From Dipteris shenzhenensis (Eukaryota; Polypodiophyta; Polypodiopsida; Gleicheniales): DNA of 64,000 bases. Location: the NCBI GenBank assembly GCA_047967505.1, contig CM106541.1; one strand, written 5' to 3'. Below, piece by piece: positions 22,528 to 32,342 of this stretch. Under the pieces are notes generated by a model, which was given only the letters and a program-made list of their open reading frames with translations, did no database searches and was not told the origin of the DNA. The translations under genes were made by a program, and so were the position numbers. The first letter of the stretch is position 1. Each line of letters opens with the position of its first letter.

Positions 22528-23706
22528 TGTTGGCTCTTTCCTACTGCTTTCACAAGAAGAGCTGGATTTTCTATGTTTGCAGGGTTTCGAGGCTTCTTGT
22601 CACCTACAGATATATTGGGGTTGTCGTTTGTAGTATACGTGTAACTTAGGACATCGAGTCGTGTTCCGATGAGAGATGTAGGCTTAAGTGTGGTAAGCAA
22701 ACAAAGTGCATGCATGTGTAAAAGGAACGTGTATCATCATGATTGAGGTAATGATGCCGATGGAGCCTCCACTCCAAGCTACTCCTTGTGAGAGCAATAC
22801 AAGGCATGAGCCATCCGCAAGTGTCACTCAAGCAGCCTCCAGATTGTTGCAATGTGTTTCCACGAGAGAAAGAGGGAAGGGGGAGAGGGGAGAAGGGAGG
22901 GGAGAAGGGTGAGAGAAGGAGAAGGGAAAAGGAGAGTAAAGGGGATTGGAGTAGCAAACACAAGGGCACTACAATGGAAACAAGGGAACACCCAAAACAC
23001 TCTCTTGGAAGTGAAGAGGGAGCTTGTATTCAAACTTGTGCAAACAACAATGAAGACCAAAGTCAACACTTTGGCCTTTATACATGTCACCTTTTGAAGG
23101 GAGGGCCAACCCTTTTTCTTTTAGCACTCTCCCTCTCTTTACAATAAAAAGGCTCTTGGGCCCGTAGGGTGCCAAGGCATATTGATATTCTTTCCATCTC
23201 TCCCTACTAGCGAAAATAACGCTTGTGTTAACCATATTGGAGTGCTTGGGACAAGCTTGGTGTTAGGAGGTGTTCCTAACCGGCTCCCAAATAGCACTTG
23301 TGCTAGCCTTGCGTCTCCAAGGCTTAGGCGATTTGGGGCTCAAACTCCCTAAGCGCCCTCACGCCTTAAGTCATTTGTGGTTCGAACCTTGTGAATGAGG
23401 CTCAAAGCTTGGAGTGGTGAGGCTTAACTTCCCCAAGACACTTAACATTAGCTTGCAGCTACAACATATAACCTGTGCACGTTGCTTGCACTCTTATGCC
23501 TCAAGGTATTTGGGGATCAATCTCCTTGAGTTTGAGCTGTACTCTTTTCATGGCTATTTCTGTTGAAGTGGATAAGAATGTGAACGTTGCCTACAATCGT
23601 TGGCCTTGGGGTGTTAGGTAGCTGGAACCTACAATCTGTGCACATTGCCTGGATGCTTTGGCCTCGAGATATTTGGGGATCAAACTGTGTGAGTTTGAGC
23701 TGTACA
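22528..23706 (-). repeat. 5' LTR of gypsy-1, chimeric (LTR-B end + LTR-A body)
   Basis: 22528-22754 matches the left LTR-B copy (11687-11915). From 22755 onward it matches LTR-A reverse-complemented, up to GAGCTGTACA at 23706, the mirror of the LTR-A second-copy start (10789). The whole therefore reads TGTACAGC...GAGCCAACA on the minus strand, a plausible LTR whose two parts belong to different families in this window. Confidence 0.7.
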
Positions 23707-23990
23707 TCACACACTCCTTAGCAATCTCACAAACTAAGTTCCTATCAACTCAAAACACTAAAAAGCATTAAAAACAAGCTTTAAAAGCTCCAAAATGGCT
23801 TTCCACCACAAAATGATAGCTTTCCTACTTTTCCATCCACAACTCTCACTTCTTCACTCTTTCTTCTCCTACAACTCCACTAAAAAAGCTCCAACTTAAG
23901 CTAGAATCCTTGTGCAATGGGTAGATAATGAAGGAAGACAAGTGCAATGCAAAAGCATACCTTTTATCCTCGATAGTGGTGCCAAAAACG
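23707..23990 (-). repeat. Inverted copy of LTR-A leader and primer site
   Basis: Reverse complement of 10504-10788. It includes a decayed primer site at 23967-23984 (tcctcgatagtggtgcca) and the LTR-A end TGTGGGTCTC at 23991. Confidence 0.8.
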
Positions 23991-24148
23991 TGTGGGTCTC
24001 GATGGTGACACACATGTCATGGGGATGTTGAAGAGATGCCGATGGAGCCTCCACTCCAAGCTACTCCTTGTGAGAGCAATGCAAGGCACGAGCCATCTGC
24101 AAGTGTCACTCAAGCGGCCTCCGGATTGTTGCAATAATGTGTTTCCAC
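23991..24148 (-). repeat. Inverted fragment of LTR-A 3' end
   Basis: Reverse complement of about 10360-10503. At about 24148 the sequence switches to LTR-A in direct orientation, so an inversion junction lies inside the LTR. Confidence 0.7.
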
Positions 24149-24498
24149 TTTGTTTGTCACTCCATCCCCCTTCACTCTCCTTTTCCCTTCTCTTTCTCGC
24201 TCCCTTCTCCCCTCTCTTCTTCCCTCTCCCCCTTCCCTCTTTCTCTCATGGAAACACATTGCAACAATCTGGAGTTTTCCCTTCTCTTTCTCGCTCCCTT
24301 CTCCCCTCTCTTCTTCCCTCTCCCCCTTCCCTCTTTCTCTCATGGAAACACATTGCAACAATCTGGAGGCCGCTCGAGTGACACTTGTGGATGGCTTGTG
24401 CCTTGCATTGCTCTCACAAAAAGTAGCTTGGAGTAGAGGCTACATCGGCACCTCTTCAACATCACCATGACACGTGTGTCACCATTGAGACCCACACA
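24149..24498 (+). repeat. LTR-A right end, direct, with 91-bp tandem duplication
   Basis: Matches about 10245-10503 and ends GACCCACACA at the target duplication. A segment of about 91 bp (ttttcccttctctttctcgc ... caacaatctggag) is present twice in tandem (about 24183-24273 and 24274-24364). Confidence 0.8.
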
Positions 24499-24503
24499 GC
24501 ATT
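24499..24503. repeat. Right 5-bp target-site duplication (gcatt)
   Basis: gcatt after the CA end of the composite; partner of 9369-9373. Confidence 0.9.
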
Positions 24504-24850
24504 ACTCTAGCACTGTCTTCTAAAATACCATTCTTCCTTTCAGCTCTTGCATTCTGCTGAGGAGTATCTGCATAAGTGAATTGTCTTCAAATGCCGTGAC
24601 TTCTACAAAAGTTCATGAATGCTAAAGACATGCATTCACCTCCTCTATCTGATCTCATGACTTTGACCTTTCTGCTTGTCTAGTTTTCTACCATGTCTTT
24701 GAATTCTTGAAATTTGGAAAACACTTTGAATTTCTCTTTCAGAAAGTAGACCCAACAATATCTGCTGTAGTCGTCGATGAAAGTCAAGTAAGGGCAATTC
24801 CCATTTTATAAAGTATACTTCTAAGGTCATTTTTACATTTTTCAGTTTCC
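24504..24850 (-). pseudogene. copia-1 integrase core (5' part of the split element)
   Basis: The minus strand reads [57 protein letters not shown] and ILEDSARVML, the integrase core with its D, D and E. It then stops at the composite boundary and resumes at 9373 with MLSDKHLPNQYW. Stops are TAG after VEN (expected Gln) and TGA after HGI. Copia-1 Gag, protease and 5' LTR were not found to the right of 24850, so the element is truncated there. Confidence 0.88.
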
Positions 24851-24915
24851 CACTCTTGAGTAATCTTGCATTCCATTGCCTCCTCTTTCATCTTCCCGAG
24901 CATCCTCCTACACTC

Positions 24916-25633
24916 ATGGCTTCCCCTAGAGAGGCTTTTGACTAGTGGATTTCATCCACTGATTCCCATGCCTTTGCAGATCAGGTTTATCCTATCTTCT
25001 ACAAGGCATTCCATCTTGAGTCACACTTGAGAGCTCTCCTTCTTGCTGATAATCCCTCTCTTCAGTTTTTTGATAGACTTATCCATGGACAATATGTCGC
25101 GATTGCTAACTCCCCTCACCAATGGGTTTCATTGGATATTTTGAGCTCTTTTGACCACAGTACTAACTTCAAGAAGACACTAGGTAGGGCCATGAATAAT
25201 GTCCCTATCTCTCCCTGAGTATGCTATTCCCATCGAGGATGATTCATCTTCCCCAATTCATTCGATCACGAGAGATGCAGCCCTTATCATTCTCCTTGTT
25301 GCGACTAGCAAGTTTGATGAGGATGTTGGTGAGTAGCCCGAGGGTCTTGCATCCACAAGTGGTGGAGCAAGTCCATCAACAAGTGGTGGAGGAGATTACC
25401 TAAACCTAGACCTGGAGGCTTAGGAGCATACTATTAACCTAGCTGAGGAGCAAGTTGAAAGCGAGGTCATCTTATCTTCATATTCGACTCGTGCATATCC
25501 ATCCTCTACGTATAATCCAAATGAGGCAACAACCATGCCACACCTTCCTTCGATTGATCCAATCAGGATTGAGGGTGAGGAATACCTTACCATATAGGAA
25601 GTGATGGAAGAAACTGATCTCTGAGATAATGAG
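24916..25633 (+). pseudogene. Decayed reading frame of unknown function
   Basis: An ATG at 24916 opens a frame (MASPREAFD[TAG]WISSTD..., ...LLADNPSLQFFDRLIHGQYV...) running to 25218. After a +1 shift, coding-like sequence continues (EYAIPIEDDSSSPIHSITRD..., STSGGASPSTSGGGDYLNLD, MPHLPSIDPIRIEGEEYLT) to about 25633. In-frame stops are TAG at codon 10 and at three later points, plausibly former CAG. I do not recognise the protein; the Ser/Gly linker and acidic tail suggest a transposon-borne or gag-like protein. It could also be a decayed host gene. Confidence 0.45.
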
Positions 25634-27246
25634 GTGCTATGTTGGCTCTCGAATGACCTTTGATGATGTCATTGACTTTGATGCTCCAGTCAATCAATTG
25701 ACATCCACATCCAAATCTCTTTATTTCTTACCTTTAGTTAGATTCCCCCTTTTTTTCTATTCATTTGTTTTAAATTTCCCTCTCAAGTTGATTGGTTGTT
25801 TAATAACTATATCTTCTAGCATCACTTTCTCTCCTCCACACTTATTCCGAAAAAGCCCCTCCCCTCCCCCTCCCCCTCCCCCTCCCCTTCTGCACTCTTC
25901 TCACCTACTCCCCATCTATAAAGGTTCAATATTCCTCTCCCTATAATCGGTAAACTCATTCTTCTACCCAAACAATCTTGCTTTTTCATTAAGCTTGATA
26001 GGTGTATGGCCAAGTGTTAATTTTTATTGTGACTCCGATAACAAGGGAGGGGTGTTTATGACACCTATCTTCCCAACTAAAGTCAAAATTGGTTCTTACT
26101 ATTTTGCTTGTTGGATGGTGGCAGGTAGGCAGACTCCCCTCTTCAGTAAAAGTGATGCTGCTAATGACTTATCAAAGCTCTACTACTCACTTTTCATATT
26201 TGAAAAAAATTTGTTCACATGCTATTGATGCTACTTCATTTTTAGTGGATGTTTATTTCAAAGTTTATCTATTAAACATTTCTCATTCCTACTCTAAATT
26301 ATCTACTCTTCACTATGGAAAGGGGTGTTGTAAATATCTTCTACACACACACACACACACGCGCACGTGCGCACACAACACACACAATTTAGTGTTAATA
26401 GACAAACAAATTTGAACACCATATAATTGTGTTAAAAGACAAAAAATTTTAATAAAATGAGACCTTTGGTCACTTTAAGTTCAATTAGACAGTCTCATTT
26501 GTGGATTATTTGCTCAAAATTAAATCTACATCTTGAAGATTTCTTTTATAAGACTTGAGCTTTAGCCCATATGTGACACCGTTAGTAACAATTAAAGTAA
26601 CCCAACATCACAATTAAAGTAACCAATGTTGGGGGCAATGTACAACAATCTATTTGACATTCACAATGACATAGTTGATGCAAGTTCTGGTGATCATTTG
26701 TGTAGATTTTGTATTTAGATAGTGCCATTTATTTCATATTTCCATTCCTCTTTTGTAGAGATTTTAGTTAAATCAAGACAACTCTAATGAGACTCTTACA
26801 TAGTTTGGAATGTTAAAAGCAAAGCTCAGTAGGGTAGTTTTTAAATGTTACACCTAGGACGTTTTGTCATGTTTTACATAGCATAAAAGAGTTTCATACT
26901 TGTGCATTTGAAATCTTAAACCATATGCTCTAGATAGGGTAGCTCCTCAAAATGTGCATTGATTTCTTACATATAATTTGAAAGAGGTTCTCCCTTGTAA
27001 TACTTTTTGGCAATGCAATCTTCATTTTGGGAAGACATTAGAGGAGAGTATGTTAAATTGACTTTAAGCACAATAATACCAAATGAAGTTGCAAATCATA
27101 GCTTGTTCCATGACAACGACATTAGACTTTTGACATTGCAATTCTTTTGCACTCATAGAGCCAACGTACTAACAAAACTTTTGGACTTCTCTTTATGATC
27201 ATCTTTTGTGGCCTAGCACGTGTTGGATATTTTGTGATTGATATAC
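25634..27246. other. Intergenic DNA with microsatellites
   Basis: AT-rich with no recognised gene. It holds a CCCCTC run (about 25857-25890) and an (AC)n tract with an embedded gcgcacgtgcgcac palindrome (26342-26388). Confidence 0.6.
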
Positions 27247-27588
27247 TGTTGAGATATCGAGCTCCACTCGTGATATGCCAGGGTGACCGTTGTGCATTTA
27301 TGTCACCGACTTGTTAGCTGCAGATGCGGTTGGTACACCGCCCATGAATAATAGCTGTATGACAGCTATCCTTATGTACTCCAGTTCATGGCTCAGTTAG
27401 TATGCCACCTTAGTTAGCTGAGACCCACATATAGGGTTCTCCTATTTCTTTGTACTAGAGTTCTTTTTGGCTTTCACAACTAAGAAGAGGAAAACTGTTT
27501 TCAGCCTCCACCTTTGTGTGTATTCCCCCATTGTGTATGTGAGAAAGCTGCAAGTGAGACTCCTTCCCTCTCTCCCACTATCTTCACA
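27247..27588 (+). repeat. copia-2 5' LTR (342 bp)
   Basis: TG...CA ends, immediately followed by the tRNA-Met primer site. The first 47 bp recur at 32296-32342. Confidence 0.88.
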
Positions 27589-27600
27589 TGGTATCAGAGC
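27589..27600 (+). other. copia-2 primer-binding site, tRNA-iMet type
   Basis: TGGTATCAGAGC directly abuts the LTR end; this is the standard plant Ty1-copia primer site. Confidence 0.95.
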
Positions 27601-28132
27601 CTGGTTCGTGGTAAGGAGCTCAAGAAAGCAAACCAAGTTCAGGGTGTCCTGGTAAGAGGACCAGTGTTGCTTTTCTTTTTCAAGTTTGGGAGCAAATCTC
27701 TGCAGGTAGCATAGCCGGAAGTGCAAGAGTGCACTGTCTCAGATTGAGACGCCCTTCGCAGTGTGGCGAGAGGGCAGTATATGCTGCGGGCAAGGGAAAA
27801 GCCTAGGGTGACTTTATTTTTCTGATTTGAGGCCATTTCGGGGCCCGTTTTGAAGGCGGAAGTTTTTCGCAGGCACTCAGAAAAAGGCCCTGTTTTTTGC
27901 TGTGCGACCACTGCTCTGCAGGTCGGTGAAAAGTTGCCGTAGAAATTGCATCATATGCTTGTGCGCAGAGATATTGGGAGTTCCAGAATCATCCTTGTTG
28001 CCTGTTGATGCAAAATCGTCACTAGGAAGTGACTGTGTGGTCAAATACCACTTTCGTCAGTTTTGCAAATCCGCCCGTGTGAGGCAAAAGTTGTGTTTTT
28101 TGTAGTGACAGAATATTTTGCAGTGTTCTATA

Positions 28133-29148
28133 ATGGCGTCTGATTCTCTTTCATAGATTGTCACTGAAAAGCTTGACAAGAACAACTTCCAGGCATGGAA
28201 GTTTAGAATGACGAATTTCCTTATGGGAAAAGGTTATTGGGAGTTCATTATAGGAAATGAAGAAGAACCAGTTCTTCCTAATGTTCCCAATCAACAGGAA
28301 ATGCAAGCATTTAAAGGATGGCATGAGAGAGCCAAAAAAGTTATGTACTGGCTTTCTATCAGTATTTCGGATTCTATGATTGTGCATATTCAGGATGCAA
28401 GTACGCCAAAGGAGGCATGGGATACTTTGGCAAAAATGTACAGCACAAATACACAAGCCAGGAAAATGCAGCTCAAGCAGGAGTTGCACAATGTGCAGAG
28501 AGAAAATATGAGCATCAATGACTACCACATGAAGGTGAAGAAAATTGCAGATGCACTTGCTTCCATTGGGTCGCCAGTGGAAGATGATGATCTAGTTTCT
28601 CTGACCTTGAATGGCCTAGGAAAGGATTATGCACAGTTCCGGACATCCATTGCCGTCCATGAAAAATTTCCTGATTTTGAGGAGTTGTTTGCTCTTTTAA
28701 TTTCTGAAGAGCAGAGAAATGGTGGTGCATCTTCTTCAAGAGGAACTTCAAAAGAAACTATCTTCTACTCAAATGCTAGAAGAGGTAGAGGCAGAGGTAG
28801 AGGAGGCTGATCTGGAGGCCATGGTAGAAATCAAAATATGCAACAAACTCAAGAAAACCAGTCCTTTGGAGGAGGACGTGGTAACTCTAGAGGCAGGGGG
28901 AGCCAAAGAGGTCGTGGTGGATGGCAGAGAAGCCAAAATGCAAACAGCAATGTTGAATGCTACTATTGTGGTAAAATGGGTCATATGGCTAAAGACTGCT
29001 ACAAAAAGCAGAATGACATCATGAATGGAAAATTGCAGCAAGGGAATTATGCATCTTCTAGTAGACAGGGTGATGACAGAAATGAGCATCTGTTTATGGT
29101 GCAGCACATGACCAATTCTGTGACAAGTGCAGAGAAGAAAGCAATGAT
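28133..29148 (+). pseudogene. copia-2 Gag
   Basis: ATG at 28133, then ASDSLS, a TAG at 28154-28156, then IVTEKLDKNNFQAWKFRM, typical of the UBN2/copia Gag N-terminus. A capsid region follows (TPKEAWDTLAKMYSTNT, MSINDYHMKVKKIADALASIG, DLVSLTLNGLGKDYAQFRT), then an Arg/Gly-rich stretch broken by TGA at 28808, and the zinc knuckle CYYCGKMGHMAKDC (C-x2-C-x4-H-x4-C, about 28960-29000). A frameshift near 29145 leads into the protease frame. Gag forms the cytoplasmic particle and binds element RNA. Confidence 0.9.
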
Positions 29149-30243
29149 GTGTGGTATGTTGACTCAGGTGCATCAAACCACATGACAGGTCATGCAGAAT
29201 GGATGCAAGATGCAAGGAAAATAGAAAGACCAGGATTTGTGGAGACTGCTGATGATATTGCACATCCTATTGTACAGATTGGTAAAATTCCTTTGTCTAT
29301 GCAGGATGGGAAAAAGAAATACCTGTCTGATGTATTTCATGTCCCGAACATCACCAAGAACATGGTTTCTGTTGGTTAAATGGTTGAGCATGGCTTGCAG
29401 GTCAGATTTAATCCTCATGGATGCTTTGTTGAGGATATGAAAAATAACGGTCGCTTGATAGCAAAAGGAAAGAAGAAGGGCAGGATGTTTACGTTGGATG
29501 TGGACATGCCTGAATTGAGTGCAGCAATGTTTGCACATGGGACCGGTGTAGTTGCAGATATTGATATTTGGCATAAACGTATTGGTCATGTTAATGTACA
29601 GTGACTTAAATCAATGCAAGCCCAAAATATTATTGCAGGATTGCCTAAATTCAAGGTTGCAGAAATGCATAAGATATGTGAAGCCTGTCAATTTGGAAAA
29701 CAGGCAAGAAAACCATTTCCTAGGCATGTTCAAGAGAGTAAGAAGCCATTGGAATTAATCCACTCTGATGTGTGGACTACTAAAGCTGCATCTATTGGAG
29801 GCTATCACTATTTTGTCACTTTTATTGATGACTACAGCAGAAAAGTTTCGGTGTATTTTATGAAAAAGAAAAGTGAAGTGTTTGGGCACTTCAAAGCTTT
29901 TAAAGCTATGGTTGAAAAAGAAACAGGTCTGCAAATAAAATGCCTAAGGTCAGATGGAGGGGGAGAGTACCTCTCAAATGAGTTTGCAAGGTTCCTGCAG
30001 GAGCATGGCATAAAGCAACATTATTGGGCTGAAGCACTTGCTACAGTAGTTTACATAATGAACAGGACTCCCACTGCAGCAATACATGGCATGACACCAG
30101 AGGAGATGTATACTGGTAGGAAACCAGATATTTCTCATTTGAAAATTTTTGGTTGCATTGCCTATGTTCATGTGCCAGATGAGTTGAGGTCCAAGTTGGA
30201 TCCAAAAGCTGAGAAGTGCATCTTTATTGGTTATTCTCTGTAG
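29149..30243 (+). pseudogene. copia-2 protease and integrase, integrase internally deleted
   Basis: WYVDSGASNHMTG is the aspartic protease site. The frame then has the GAG-pre-integrase HHCC region (IDIWHKRIGHVN...CEACQFGKQ), integrase [25 protein letters not shown] and LRSDGGGEYLSNEF. At about 30018 EHGIKQ runs directly into HYWAEALATVVYIMNRTPT, so some 35-40 residues holding the third catalytic acid (the PQQNG..ER region seen in copia-1) are missing without a frameshift. Stops: TAA at 29377, TGA at 29602, TAG at 30241. Downstream TPEEMYTGRKPDISHLKIFG is the usual integrase C-terminus. Confidence 0.92.
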
Positions 30244-32335
30244 CAGAAAGGGTATAGATGCTATAACCCTTCTACTCGTAAGTTTACAGTGAGCAGAGAT
30301 GTTGTTTTTAATGAGATGAGCAGCTGGTATAAACCAATAAATGTGACTGATGATGTAGATGCACAAAATGGTAATGCTACACAGAATTCACAGTAGCAAT
30401 CACAAAATATTAGTGGACCTGCAGTGTCCTCTAGCAGTGGTTCACATACTTGGCCATGGATAGGCAGATTGAGGTCAAGAGAATCTCCTCAAAGCAATGC
30501 AGATAGTGGTATGCAGGTATCACGAAAAGGAAAAGAGAAGGTAGATCAGCCCATGTTTGATGTGAATGCAGGTCACTCTTATGTGGATGGTCAATCCAGT
30601 GGCTCAAAATAGAGCATTGATGATGAGTTGGGTATTCCTTCTATTGTTACACCTGGAGTATAGAAGACCACGATGTTTTGAGAGCACCTAAAAGTGAGCC
30701 TATTTTGCGCAAGTCTACCAGAGCTAGATATCCTGTGGATAGGCTGAAATATGATGGATGTACAGCCATTCACTATGCCTATATGGTCAAAGTGATACAG
30801 GAACTAGAACCCACTTCTTTTGAGCAAGCCATGGGAAAAGAAAAATGGGAGAAAGCCATGGATGCCTTGGAAGCAAATGCTACATGGGAATTGGTGCCTT
30901 TGCCTAAAGACAAGAAGGGTTTATAAGGTGAAGCACAATGCAGATGGTTCTGTGAACAGATACAAGGCAAGATTAGTTGTCAAGGGGTATGTATAGACAT
31001 ATGGCATTGATTATGAAGAAACATTCAGTCCGGTTGCAAGGATGGCAACCGTAAGAGCAGTCATTGCTATGGTTGCATCAAAGGGATGGTCTTTACATTA
31101 GATGGATGTAAAGAATGCCTTCTTGCATGGTGATTTGCAAGAAGAGGTGTTTATGGAGCAGCCACCAGGTTATGTTCATGCTATTCATCCTGAGTTTGTT
31201 TACAGGTTGAACAAAGCCTTGTATGGCTTGAAGCAAGCACCTAGAGCATGGTCTGACAAGATAGGATAGTATCTTGTCACTATTGGCTTTCAGATTTCCA
31301 AGGTAGATTTCTCACTTTATGTGAGAAAAATAGAGAAAGGTATTATGCTGCTTGTCATTTATGTTGATGATTTGATCATCACAAGTGATAGTGATGAAGA
31401 TATCCTTCATGTGAAAATGCTATTGAAGCAGAAGTTTGAGATGAAGGATTTGGGAGAGCTGCGTTATTTCTTGGGCATTGAGGTGATTAGATCACCAAGT
31501 GGGATATGGCTCTTGCAGAGGCAGTATGGATTGGACATGCTGTCCAAATATGGGATGACAAGCTGTAAGCCTATTTCAGTTCCTTTGGAGCAGAATGTGA
31601 ACCTGAGCATAGATGCAGGTGAGCTTTTGGAAGACCCTACTATGTACAGGCGCATAGTAGGAAGTTTGATTTATATGACTATTACCAGGCCAGATTTGAG
31701 CTATGCTGTTGGATTGGTAAGTCAATTTATGCAAGCTCCAAGGAAACCGCATTTGGATGCGGCTAGATGCATACTCAGGTATGTGAAGTCCACATTGCAG
31801 TATGGACTATTTTATGAGGCTGGGGTTCAGATACAATTGCATGGATACACTGATGCTGATTGGGCTGGTAGTATTTCTGATAGACAATATACCAGTGGAT
31901 ATGTGTTCTCTTTTGGGAGTGCTGCAGTCACTTGGAGCAGCAAGAAATAGCCTATAGTACAGGGGTGCAGCAATGGCTGCATGTGAGGTAGCTTGGTTGC
32001 ATAAGCTACTTTATGATATGCATCAGTCTACAAATGGGCCAGTTGTCATTTATTGTGACAACATGAGCAGTATACACTTGGCAAATAACCCAGTCTATCA
32101 TGCTAGAACAAAGCACATTGAGATGCATTATCACTATGTGCGGGAGAAGGTTTTACTAGGTCTTATTGATCTAGTTTATGTCAACACAAAGGATCAGGTA
32201 GCTGACATATTCATGAAGGCATTGGGCGCAGAGAAGCTGCGCAAGTTCAGAGGCCTGCTTGGTTTGCAAGAATTGGGATTGAGCTCGAGGGGGAGTGTTG
32301 AAATATCGAGCTCCACTCGTGATATGCCAGGGTGA
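30244..32335 (+). pseudogene. copia-2 reverse transcriptase and RNase H
   Basis: RT landmarks: WEKAMDALEANATWELVP, KARLVVKGYV[TAG][62 protein letters not shown] (YVDD codons 31360-31371) and MKDLGELRYFLGIEV. RNase H: HGYTDADWAGS, VTWSSKK, VVIYCDNMSSIHLANNP, RTKHIEMHYHYVREKV and TKDQVADIFMKAL, ending with RGLLGLQELGLSSRGSV next to the polypurine tract. Seven in-frame TAGs (30394, 30610, 30661, 30994, 31099, 31267, 31948) fall where Gln is expected or plausible. Small deletions or shifts lie near 30670, 30920 and 31960. Confidence 0.92.
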
Positions 32336-32342
32336 CCGTTGT
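32286..32342 (+). repeat. copia-2 polypurine tract and truncated 3' LTR
   Basis: cgagggggag (32286-32295) then 47 bp matching the 5' LTR start. Homology stops after ccgttgt at 32342. Confidence 0.88.

Larger units (their letters stand above)
9374..24498. mobile_element. 15.1-kb nested composite LTR-retrotransposon insertion
   Basis: The block begins TGTTAACATCC and ends GACCCACACA, TG...CA ends as in LTR elements, and is flanked by a 5-bp duplication. It holds LTR-A in direct orientation at both ends (9374-10503 full; 24149-24498 partial), a tRNA-Asp-type primer site and leader on the left, a further partial LTR-A copy, and a minus-strand Ty3-gypsy element in the middle. LTR-A and leader copies also occur in inverted orientation on the right (22755-24148). 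The simplest reading is one LTR-A element that inserted into copia-1, later received gypsy-1, and was rearranged by recombination between the repeated LTR and leader copies. Confidence 0.8.
27247..32342 (+). mobile_element. copia-2: Ty1-copia element with truncated 3' LTR
   Basis: 5' LTR at 27247-27588 (TGTTGAGATATC...TTCACA), primer site at 27589-27600, Gag from 28133, protease-integrase-RT-RNase H to about 32280, polypurine tract cgagggggag at 32286-32295, and the 3' LTR start TGTTGAAATATC at 32296. The 3' LTR breaks off after 47 bp, where gypsy-2 begins. Over those 47 bp the two LTRs differ at one position, so the insertion may be fairly young, though the coding region has many stops. Confidence 0.92.

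Noticed and set aside
28133-31950. TAG reassigned to Gln (altered genetic code or programmed readthrough)
   Set aside because: TAA and TGA stops and frameshifts occur too, the elements are dead, and plants use the standard code; deamination is simpler.
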